20,756 nt of DNA. It comes from Baffinella frigidus. Lineage: Eukaryota > Cryptophyceae > Cryptomonadales > Baffinellaceae. This document shows positions 1-10,500 of this stretch, one piece after another. The notes beneath the pieces are model-generated. The model had not been told where the DNA came from, searched no databases, and saw only the letters and a program-made list of their open reading frames with translations. The stretch's first letter is position 1, and each line of letters begins with the position of its first letter. A program made the translations under genes and the position numbers. The stretch is taken from assembly GCA_026770585.1 (NCBI GenBank), contig MU646694.1, positions 24,335 through 45,090 of the forward strand, in the 5' to 3' direction.

Positions 1-118
1 TTGTGTTGTGTTGTGTTGTGTTGTGTTGTGTTGTGTTGTGTTGTGTTGTGTTGTGTTGTGTTGTGTTGTGTTGTGTTGTGTTGTGTTGTGTTGTGCTGTG
101 TTGTGTTTTGGTGTGCTG
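1..118. repeat. (TTGTG)n microsatellite
   Basis: About 20 perfect TTGTG units then decayed ones, within the last visible intron of the minus-strand gene. Shorter decayed stretches of the same motif recur near 463-500 and 865-925, once in each larger unit of the array that follows. Confidence 0.9.
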
Positions 119-199
119 TAATGAGTGGTGGTGTTGGCACTGGAGCAATGAGCTGTGGTGTATGCACTGGAATGTTGTGACGTGATGAGTTGTGGTGTA

Positions 200-1465
200 T
201 GCACGGGAAGCAGTTGTACCGCACATCCCAGCGCCCTCCAACCCATCACCCGACGCCACCGAGCATGGCTAACTGATTCAATAAAGATGCATAAGTAAAT
301 TTACCCATGCTATAGTAATTTCTCCTATGGTTTCTCCTATGAAATCAAGTTTTGGTTTGAAACTCCTCTGGATCACACCAAAGCCGCCGAAGCGCCTTTA
401 CACGAACGCGCAACCTTGGTTGTGGTGAATGCACAGGAAGGGGGTGCATCGCGCGTCCCGAAGTGTTGTATTTATGTTGTGTTTTGTGGTGTTGTGCTGC
501 AAAATGCTGTGATGTAATAAGTTGTGGTGTTTGCTCTGGAAGGAGGTGCACCGCCTTCCAGTGCCAACATTCAGCGCACACACCACAACCGAGGTTGTGT
601 GTTCTTGCAGGGGGTGTACCGCGCATCCCAGCGCCCTCCAACCCATCACCCGACGCCACCGAGTATGGCTAATGGATTTAATAAAGATTCATAAGTAAAT
701 TTACCTATGCAATAGTAATTTCTCCTATGGTTTCTCCTATGAAATCGAGTTTTGGTTTGAAACTCCTCTGGATCACACCAAAGCCACCGAATCGCCTACC
801 CACGAACACGCAACCTCGATTGTGGTGTTTGCACGGGAAGGGGTTGTACCGCGCATCCCGACGTGTTGTGTTTATGTTGCTGTGTGTTGTGTTATGTGTT
901 GTTGTGCTGTAATGTGTTGTGATGTAATGAGTTGTGGTGTATTTGCACTGGAAGGGGATGTTCGCACTGCAAGGGGATGTGGTGTATGCACGGGAAGGGG
1001 TTGTACCGCGCATCCCAGCGCCCTCCAACCCATCACCCGACGCCACCGAGTAGAGTTCAATGATTTAATAAAGATTCATAAGTAAATTTACCTATGCCAT
1101 AGTAATTTCTCCTAATATTTCTCCTATGAAATCAATGGGTTGAAACTCCTCTGGATCACACCAAAGCCGCCGAAGCGCCTACCCACGAACGCGCAACCTC
1201 GATTGTGGTGTTTGCACGGGAAGGGGTTGTATCGCGCATCCCGGCACCCTCCAACCCATCGCCGGACGCCACCGAGTAGAGCTTATTGATTTAATGAAGA
1301 TTCATAAGTAAACTTACCTATGCCGTAGTAATTTTCTTCTACGATTCCCCCGAAACCCCTCTCTCAACCCGAAACGCGAAACCTCGGTTGTGGTTTATGC
1401 ATGGGAAGGGGTTGTACCGCGCATCCCAGCGCCCTCCAACCCATCACCCGACGCCACCGAGTAGA
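200..1465 (-). repeat. tandem array built from exon 29 end plus intron
   Basis: The last 50 bases of exon 29 and its splice donor recur at about 1228-1278, 1003-1052, 610-662 and 214-267. Between them a shared block (about 680-860 against 285-440 and 1066-1220) repeats with few changes. Larger units are about 390-410 bp, smaller ones about 185-220 bp. The copies still read SVASGDGLEGAGMR in the minus frame. Confidence 0.9.
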
Positions 1466-1538
1466 GCGCGCTGGTGGGGCCTGCTGACACCACCACCTTC
1501 TTTGGAGTGGGGAAGAGCGGTTTTCCGCGCACGGTGAC
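1418..1538 (-). CDS. exon 29: end of filamin repeat 3, start of repeat 4
   Basis: Residues 862-902. VTVRGKPLFPTPKKVVVSAG closes repeat 3. PTSALYSVASGDGLEGAGMR opens repeat 4 (S-x-x-x-G-x-G-L). Phase 0 in after gcgtgcag, phase 1 out (ATGCGCG before gtacaa). Four more copies of its last 50 bases lie downstream. No further exon of repeat 4 was found before the window edge. Confidence 0.88.
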
Positions 1539-4500
1539 CTGCACGCGAAACACAGTTGGAACCAAAAAAACTGCAAACGCAACGCAGTTTGAGTGATGTG
1601 GCGTGCGGTGGGGGTACATGTTGTTGCCGGAAGAGCAGTGGAATACTGCTCACCGAGGCATACGGCGAGAGTGTTAACTTTAAGGATTTTCTGGTGAAAT
1701 TTGGTCACGTACCCCCTTGGAATCCAGGCCCAACAAAACCCTCGAATCCCACCATGTGGTAACGTTACCGCAGGACTGCTGTTCGGACAAGTTGGCTCGT
1801 CAAGAGTCCTTGGACTCTCGTTGGAAAAGCTCCCCTCGGGGGAGGAGGTCTTGAACAGAGTTCAAGACCGGGACACTCATTCCCCGAGTAGCGTGCAGGT
1901 GCCTTCAGAGTAGCGTGCAGGCGCCTCCCCCTCTAGCTTTGTCCCACTTAGATCTGGGCTTTCCATAAAAGCGCAAATCCGATGTAGAAATCTCGGCAAC
2001 AGGGAGGGGCACCTGGACGCTGAGCGTCCCGGTCTTGAACGCTGAGTAGAACACCTGTGCGAGTGAACCCCCCGTGTTTAGGGTTGATGGTCGAGTGTTG
2101 AAGGTTTAGGGTTGAGGGCTGAGGGTTGAGGGTTGGGAGTTTGTCACTTTATCAGCACTCCGTCTGCACATGCTTTCAGGGAAAACGAACAACGTTCAAA
2201 CCCGGGTTCTGATTTTTGGAACCATTGCCTGAACCCTAAACCCACATCACGTGGCGCAACCAAACTCGGTGCATTCAACGAGGGTCCCGCCAACTCTCGA
2301 CCCTCACGGTTCAGGATTTAGCGTTCAATGTCCAGAGTTCAGGATTTCGGGTTCGAACCCGTTGAGGGTGTAGGGTTCAACTCGGTACCTCAAACATGCA
2401 CTCCGCACCACATCAGCACTCCGTCGGCACCAGCCCAGGTTCCGGACCGACGACGCTCGAGTTCAGGGTTCAGTTCCCACGGTTTCGGATTTCGGGCTTG
2501 AAAGCGCAAACCCGATGTAGGGGTTAAGGTTCAGGACCTCGAGAGGTTAAGATTCAGGACCTCAAACGCGCTCTCGCGGTATCCCTTCCCAAGCTGGATC
2601 CCGCGCGAAGAGACATCCACGCCCGAGAGTCTCGCGCCGTGCCCACCGTCCTTGAGCGTCTCGAATATCGCGATGGACATCGGGATGTTTGCCGACTCGA
2701 CGAATTCCTGCCGAAGGTGGATACGGTTTGATTGACGAAGAGGAGGGGGGGAGTTTGTTGAGGAAAGGGCTGCACACGTGGATGTTTGGTGTATACACAT
2801 CGTTTTGAACTTCCTGTGATGGGAGTCCCACGCAGGATAGCAGGCACGCCATATGCAGCGTCCTGTCCTACCCACGACCCAAGAGCAGAACACGACACAG
2901 GACACCCAGCCGACAATGCTGGGGAGGGGGTACACACCGAGGCATAGCCGTCCTTGACATCCAACGCCGGGTTCCCGAACCTGCTCCCGGGAGTAGCGAT
3001 GCTTCAGTGGTTCATGCCCCGCACATCTTCATCTGTGAAGCGATGAGTCAGAGGTGCAGACCCCTTACACCCCATACGCTGCTCTTCGATTGTGCGGAAG
3101 GTTTAAGTGGAACAACCAAGCAACAGTCGGACAAATACGAGACCTGTTGCGCAGCACGACATCAAAACTGAACCACTCGAGGCTAGAAATGGGACCATGG
3201 TAAATGTGGGGTTGTTAAATTTAGTACCAGTCACGGGCAGGTTTGGTCACGTTGCTGGGGGAATTCCCCCAGCAACGTGACCAAACGCCCCTCTTTGTGT
3301 GAAAATTAATACACATCTCTTTTTGCCCTTCACTTGTAAAAGATGCTCTGTTTTAAAATGGTCCCATGTCTGGCCTCGAGTGAAACACTTCAGCTTCGTG
3401 CAGAAGACAAGTGTCACCTGAAGGTTCACGTACTACAAACACGCGACCATCAGACAAACGTGTTACAATCGGACAAACAAGTGACAATCGGACAAACACG
3501 TGACACCAAGACACACGTGTGATCATCGGACACTTGAGTGATTCAGGCCCCATCCAACGTGAGATGTGAAGCGATTATTCAGAGGTGCAGACCCCTTACA
3601 ACCGTTCAGCTGCTTTTCGAACCAGCTCAAGGTTCTAGTGCTACAAATAAGTAACATCGGAGGGTGCACCTATCGCGCAGAACGACATCGAAGCTCGCGC
3701 CATCCCCGCACTTGGCCCCCTCCAGCCCCGGACCTTCCGCGAAGCACTTGCTCGGGTCTACCGCACCCGGGACAACGCTCGCCTGCCGAGGGAACAGGAA
3801 ACAACACGCAGGGTGGTTTAGCACACGGCACTAGGCGTTACTGAGAAACATCGATTTCTGTTGATTCCTGCGCCCGGGACAACACTCGCCGGCCGAGAGA
3901 GGAAAGGAGATACACGTCATGTAGTTGAGAAAACACACCTTAGGTAGCACACGGCGTCAGACGTTGCTGACGCGAATCGATGTCCGTTGACTCCTGGTGC
4001 AAATTCACTACACCCAGATGATGAAAATACTTAACGGTTCGGAAGGCGGGTGGAGTGCGTGAGGTCAGTGAGGGGCCTCTCTCTCGCACATCTCGGCTGG
4101 TGGGAAGAAGGTGGAACAAGATAAAAACACGTGTTCATTGCGGATCAAAACCAACATGGCCACCATACGAGAAGGAGGGGCGGAAGGGCGGAGATGGACC
4201 TCAATCGGAGATGTGGCCAGTTCGACACCTCCGACAGTCACCCGCACCTGATCCATTCGTGCATTGTCAATGATAGAAAGCGATTTCTCTACGGGTTCCA
4301 ATTCGACCTCGAACTCCACACATAGACAGAAATTCAAATTATTTCTAGCAATCAAAAGCATACCCACAAATTCAAAGCACGCAAAGAAATAACTCCCGCC
4401 ACGCAATGACAGCAGCCACTCGAGCAAGGACCAAACGCTGCACCGACGCATGTCTGTCGTAAGGCTCATAGACGGCTGACTCACTCATCTCCAGGCTTGA

Positions 4501-7500
4501 GAGTAATAGTAAAAAAAAACAAAAAATGAGTGAGAAAAAAATCCCGTGTGAGCCGACCTCGAGGGACCCGACAACGTCCGGAGAGAAGAAGAAGCGAAGG
4601 CGTCGAGTGTAATAATAAGAAGAAATGGTAATAATGACAAATAAAAACCCAAGAGTATAAGAAGAATAATGAGAAGAAAAACTTGAGAGGAATAATAATA
4701 ACAAAAACAATGAGTTTCGCGTGTGAGTCGACCTCGAGGGAGCCGACAACGTCCGGAGAGAAGAAGAAGCGGAGGCGGCCGTCTTTCTCGACCTCGCTTG
4801 TCACCTTGGGACACGCAACCAAAACACATGATCAGAACGCGATCACACGCCGCACGATCAAACAACGATCAAACGCCACGCAATCACAGCACCAGTTCCC
4901 TTCAGAGGGCCGGTTCGAGAGTGCTCTGCGAATCTGTGGTTCTCCATCCTCCACTGCAGGGTTTGCTAGAGGCATGCCTCTAGTGGTTCTTCACTGCAGA
5001 TGGCGCACGGGAGAGGGAATTACTGTAAAACAAACAGCAGACCGGGACTGCAGAAACCCCAGCCACGTAATCAGTGCATATCCCGAAGAGAGAAGTCGTG
5101 GAACCTTAACGGCGATCTTCGCGCCTTCTTTGGGTTCGATGCTCGCCGTGACCGAGACCTCCCCCGCCTCTCCAGCACCATCAGAACACGATCAAAAACC
5201 GCAAGCTCAAACAACGATCAAACGCCACGCAATCACAGCACCAGTTCACTTCAGAGGGCCGGTTCGAGAGTGCTCTGCGAATCCGTGGTTCTCCATCCTC
5301 CACTGCAGGGTTTGCTAGAGGCATGCCTCTAGTGGTCATTCACTGCAGATGGCGCACGCGACAGGGAATTACTGCCATGCAAACAGCGGACCGGGGTGAC
5401 ATACAACCCATAACATGTACGTGGCCCGAACACCGGGCGGGTAGAACCTTGACGGTGATCTTGGCCCCCTCTTTCGGTTCGATTCTCGCGGAGACCGAGA
5501 CCTCCCCCGCCTCTCCAGTCTTGGGCGCCGCCGTCGCATTCCCTGCAATCACAAAACCCTTGATATGTTTGAGGGTACCGAACCTGATGTTTCGGTGTTC
5601 CGCAGCCGCGTTCCCTGCAGTCACAAAGCCCCTCACCGGTTTAAGGGTGCTCCTGGGTCGGATGGCGCCGTGGGGACGACCACCCTGACACCGGTGAGGG
5701 GTTTTGTCACTGCAAGAAACGCGACGGTGTTTCCTGCATTTGGGACCCCCAATACCAATACGGTATTGGGCAGCCAGCCGTATTGCCGTCGCTTTCCCTG
5801 CAGTCACAAACCATCCATAGAAGCCAGTGTGAGAATAGGTACATGATGGTCGTGGTGGTGTTAACCTCATCAGTTTGAGGGTACCTCTCGGCCGGCCACA
5901 CGAACAACAAACTTTGCTTCGGAGGGCACATGGGTAGTACAACTTCGACACCCCCGACCGGTAGCACTAATACTACACTACTCCTGTATCCAGCGAGATT
6001 CGCGAGCTTTGTAACCTTATCGCCGGCGAAGAATTACCCCCACACACCCTGAACCCTAAACCATCAAACCTCACACGCCCCAAACCGAGGTACAGTGTCT
6101 GAGTTCTCCTCCCCATAAAAAGTTGATGGATGTGAGACCGTTCACGTCGCGACAGCGGTTCTGATCGCGTGCTCCAAGGTGACAAGCGAGGTCGAGTGAA
6201 CCCATACGGAGGCAACCTTCCCAACCTGTTGGCACCCTAAGCCCCTATCACAATGCGGGGGGCCCTACCAACAACGAGGGAGGTTCTTTTGACCGTGGAT
6301 GTCGCGGCAGCGGACCCGGACGGAGGCAACCTCGCCAACCTCGTGACACCAATCGTCGGCGGAGACTTACCCGCACACACCCTCAATCCTCCATCCTGAA
6401 TCCTGAATCCTGAATCCTCAATTCTCAAGCCTCAGGCCTCAAACCTCAAGCCTCAAACCGGTGAACAGCGTCGGAGTTCCCCTGCCCACAATAAAAGAAG
6501 AGCAATACCGTGGATGTCGCGGCAGCGCACCCAGACGGAAGCAACCTCGCCAACCTCGTGAGACCCTAATCCCCTACCACAATGCGGGGAGCCCTACACA
6601 CGACCAAGGTGTGGGGGGGGGGGTTGACCGTGGATGTCGCGGCAGCGCACCCAGACGGAGGCAACCTCGCCAACCTCGTGGCAGCCTGATCCGGACGAGA
6701 AGAGCGCGGATGCTTCCGAGGCCTTTGAGGACACCGCTGCACGCCGCGAGGTTTTCTAAGTTTAAGGTTTACGTTTAAAGGTACCGCCAAGTGTTGAACA
6801 TAGGCCCGCCACACGATCGACAGGCTTTGGTGGCACCGCTGCCTGCCGCGAGGTGGTTACGTTTGTGTGAACTGGGTTGAGTTTGATTCGAGGTAGGTTG
6901 CGTCCCATTCGAATACATACATGGTGAACACGTGGCGGTATGCAGCGGTGTCAGTACATACATGGACCTGATCCTCCCTCACACGGGCTTTCCCCTGATC
7001 CGGGCGAGAAGAACGCGGATGCTTCCGAAGCCTGGGATGACACCGCTGCAGGCCGCGAGGTGTTTCAGTTCGTTTGAACTGGTTTGAGTTTGGTTCGAGT
7101 TAGACCTTTGTAAGTACATACAGGGGACATGTGCGCCGGCCACACGATCGGCAACCTGCAATGCTTCCGAAGCCTTCGATGGCACCACTGCTCGCCGCGA
7201 GGTGGTTACGTTTGTGTAAACTGGTTTGCGTTCGATTTGTGGTAGGTTACGTCCTATTGGAGTACATACCTGGTACCATTGGACCGGCCTCACGATTGTT
7301 AAGCTGCGAAGCGTCGGAGACCTTCGATGACACCGCTGCATACCAATTTTTCAAGTGCAAGGGTGCCGGCGTGCACTTCATTTGCGCAACATCGGGCGAA
7401 GACAGCGGCACATGGTGCGTCCTCCTCCTCTGCGTCCGGGATGAATCAACGCCAGCGAACAGTGGGGTGCCGCGCACAAAACGGCTCATTAAAAGTGGCC

Positions 7501-10500
7501 AGCGAGACAGGAGGGGGCGCACCTGGCTCGAGAGCAAATCAAGAAAAAAAAGGGATACACAATATGCCGTTAAGCGAAAACCGGTGGAGGGGGGTTGCAC
7601 CAGCGGGATGGACGGCGACGCGGAAGGGGCTTCCGTGGATGGGCACGGCACCGAGCGTGACCCAGAGCATCGCCGCCCCCGCCTTCGTGGCAGTGTACGA
7701 CCTGGCGAGAAATCCGAGGTTACTCCGAGGTCACTTCGTGTCTTATATATCATATTTTAATGGGTTCCCGTGGACGGAGACGGCACCCAGCGTGATGTAA
7801 CAACGCAAGGCAGTCACCCCGGACAGTTGGCTTCGGCGTCCGCGTGACCGGTCACGCGGATAGCATCGCTGCCCCCGCCTTCGTGGGGGTGTACGGCCTA
7901 GCCAGGAATCAGAGGTTACTCCTTGGTGACGTCGTGTCGTCTATGAATTGCAAGGGGCTTCCGTGGACGGGGAATGCGCCGAGAGTCACCCATAGCATAG
8001 CCGCCCCCGCCTTCGTGGCCGTGTAAAACCTAGCGAAGAATCCCATGTCACTTCATCAAAAGTTTTAAGTCTTGGCATAGCCTCACTCTTCTTCTTCGGC
8101 GTCTTTACTCTCACGCCTGGAGATGAGTGACCTGTAAGTCTATGAACCTTGAGACAGGCCCAGGTGAGTGATCCGTAAGTCTAGGAGCCTCGAAACAAGT
8201 ACAGTGGGAGTCCTGAACGGCGAACGTTCGAACGGTCACTTTTGACAACCACCCCCTCCAAATCAAGTCTGGTTTCACAAGGAAATCTGTTTGCACGGAT
8301 GAAATCGAATCAAATGGGGTTGGAGCAGGACCCGGAAAAGGAGCCGTCAATGTTGTCAAATCAAATGAGAAAGTGTTGGGGTTTGCACTCTAGTGCACTC
8401 TGAATACTCTACGTGCTACGTGCCTCACTCGAAAACAAATGGGTTGGAGCAGGAAAGCTGAACGAGTTTGCAAGGATCAAATCAAATCAGAGGGGGCTTC
8501 AAATCAAATCAAATGGAGTCAAAACAAATGCGGACCCGGAATAGGAGCCGTCCATGTTGTCGTCGACCTCCACGTTCAAGTGGCAGTCTCCGTCATCCTG
8601 GTATTGAGGATTTAGGGTTTAGGGTTTGGGGTTTGGGGTGTGGGGTGTGGGTTTTGGGGTTTGGGGTTTGGGGTTTGGGGTTTGAAGTTTGGGGTGTGGG
8701 GTTTGGGGTGTGGGGTTTGGGGGGTGGGGGGTGGGGTGTTGGGTGTGGGGTCCAGGGTTCAGAGTTTTGGGTTTGGGGTTGTTTGGGGTTTAGGGTTTAG
8801 AATTTAGGATTTAGGATTTAGGGTTTAGGGTGCAGGGTTCAGGGTGTAGGGCGTAGGTTTGAGGGTTTAGGGTGTAGAGTTTGGGGTTTAGGGTTTAGGG
8901 TTTAGGGTATGGGTATAGGGTATAGGGTATAGGGTATAAGGTTTAGGGTTTAGGGTTTAGGGTTTAGGGTTTAGGATTTTGGGTTGAGAGTTTAGATTTT
9001 AGGGTTTAGGGTTTGGGGTTTAGGGTTTAGGGTTTAGGAACCGTGAAAAGTAGGGCGTCAAACCGATCCCCGCCAGCATCCATTTTGTCCCCCTGCGAAG
9101 AAATGCGTTAAGTTAACTTCCCCAATAAACGTTACAAAATCACACAACGGACCACACAGAGTTCGCGAATAACTCACACGTGCATTAGCCCCAACGACCC
9201 TATGGTAGGCCATTTGTAGGGACACACGGGGTTTTATTCGTAAATCCTAACCGAAACCTGGTTGATATCCAATCAGGTTTCCCTTTGTAGCCCGCGCTGT
9301 GTGGCACGAAACCAGAACCGCAATGTTGACCAAAACCAGAACCACAGTGTTGACTTAATTAGACGGGTAGCAGAGACCTGGGTGTCGATATCCTAACCAA
9401 AACCTGGTTTTCCTCGGATATCAGACCGAACCCTGGTTGATATCCAACCAGATACCCCATCGTAGCCCGCTGTGTTGGGAGACAGGATATACCTGGGTGT
9501 CGCGTGCTTCGATAGAGAACTTGGCCCTCTTCCCGGCAGTGGCCGTCTCGGCCCCGCCCCCTGCCCGCGCCACGAATTTAACCGGCCGAAACGGGGGTAG
9601 ATTATCTTCATTACCCTAAAACCGCGCCACTGCAATATTTTGCTGAGCACGTATGGCTCTGTTGGTTCAGGTTCAGATGATCTCATTATCTCCTCAGGCA
9701 AAGTCTCTTCCACTTTCGAGCGAGAAGGGTCCTACATAAGGGTTCTCAAGATCTGTACATGAACCCAGGTGCGGATTCCGGACCTGGACTTTTAACATTT
9801 TCCGTTTCTGCTCGAGAGCGGTAATGGGCGGCGAGTGGCTCTGTTGGTTCAAGTGATCTCATCATCTCCGCAGGTCAAGTCTCTTCTAGTAAACGTGAAG
9901 ACTATGTGAAGTCTTTTTTGGGCGGCCGACATGTTACGGTAGTTTCAGCGACAGAAGTTCCCCGCAGGGTCGCCATTATCTCCTTTTAGGTTCCTTCATT
10001 ATGAGTCCAGGCTAAAAAGGATGCGCCGGTACTTGTTGGAGTTAGCCGTTCGACTCTTCACGCAGACCCGCGCCCCTGCATTGTTCTGTGGGAGACGATT
10101 TTCAAAAGTCCCCTCGAAGAAGATTTGTGTGAACCGACCTGTGACGGTGGTCTCAGCGGCCGAAGTTCCCCGCAGGAGCGCGACGAGGTGCCTCCGCCCG
10201 CATTCAACTGTCTCCAATTTCTTCTTCCTGAACCATGATAGCTCCGATACCTCCCCCGTAGCGCCTGGTGTTGTTTTTTGGGGTTTAATGTTTTGAGGTT
10301 CGTGCTACAAATTTTGGATTTCGTCCCGAATTTTTCGGGTTTCGTCCTTCAGGTTTCAGGTATAGGCGCCGGCCGCACTCAACTGTCTCCACCTTCTTCT
10401 TTCTGAACCACGACAACTCGCTTACCTCGCCTGTGTCGCCTGGTGTTGGGTCTCAGGCTTTGGGTTTCGGGGTGCGGGTTTCGCGTTTCGGATTTCGTTA

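Larger units (their letters stand above)
3037..3600. repeat. duplicated block in intron 26
   Basis: A 35-base sequence at 3037-3071 recurs at 3566-3600 with two changes, about 529 bp apart. The exon 26 end copy at 3134-3165 belongs to the left block, matching the real exon end at 3670 beyond the right block. Confidence 0.75.

Noticed and set aside
3-185. Cys/Val repeat peptide at the left edge
   Set aside because: Translation of the TTGTG microsatellite.
3430-3540. CRISPR-like array
   Set aside because: Units are contiguous and degenerate with no unique spacers, in eukaryotic intron sequence.
4683-5318. 211-aa plus-strand open frame
   Set aside because: It crosses exon 24 and the 350-bp duplication on the opposite strand, shows no domain pattern, and its repeats mirror the duplicated DNA.
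5340-5951. 203-aa minus-strand open frame read as one exon
   Set aside because: Only its 5448-5542 part shows filamin pattern. The rest repeats acceptor-like sequence and belongs to intron 22 and to sequence after the donor.
8607-9040. Chromosome end
   Set aside because: Telomere-like repeats are flanked on both sides by exons of the same protein domain.
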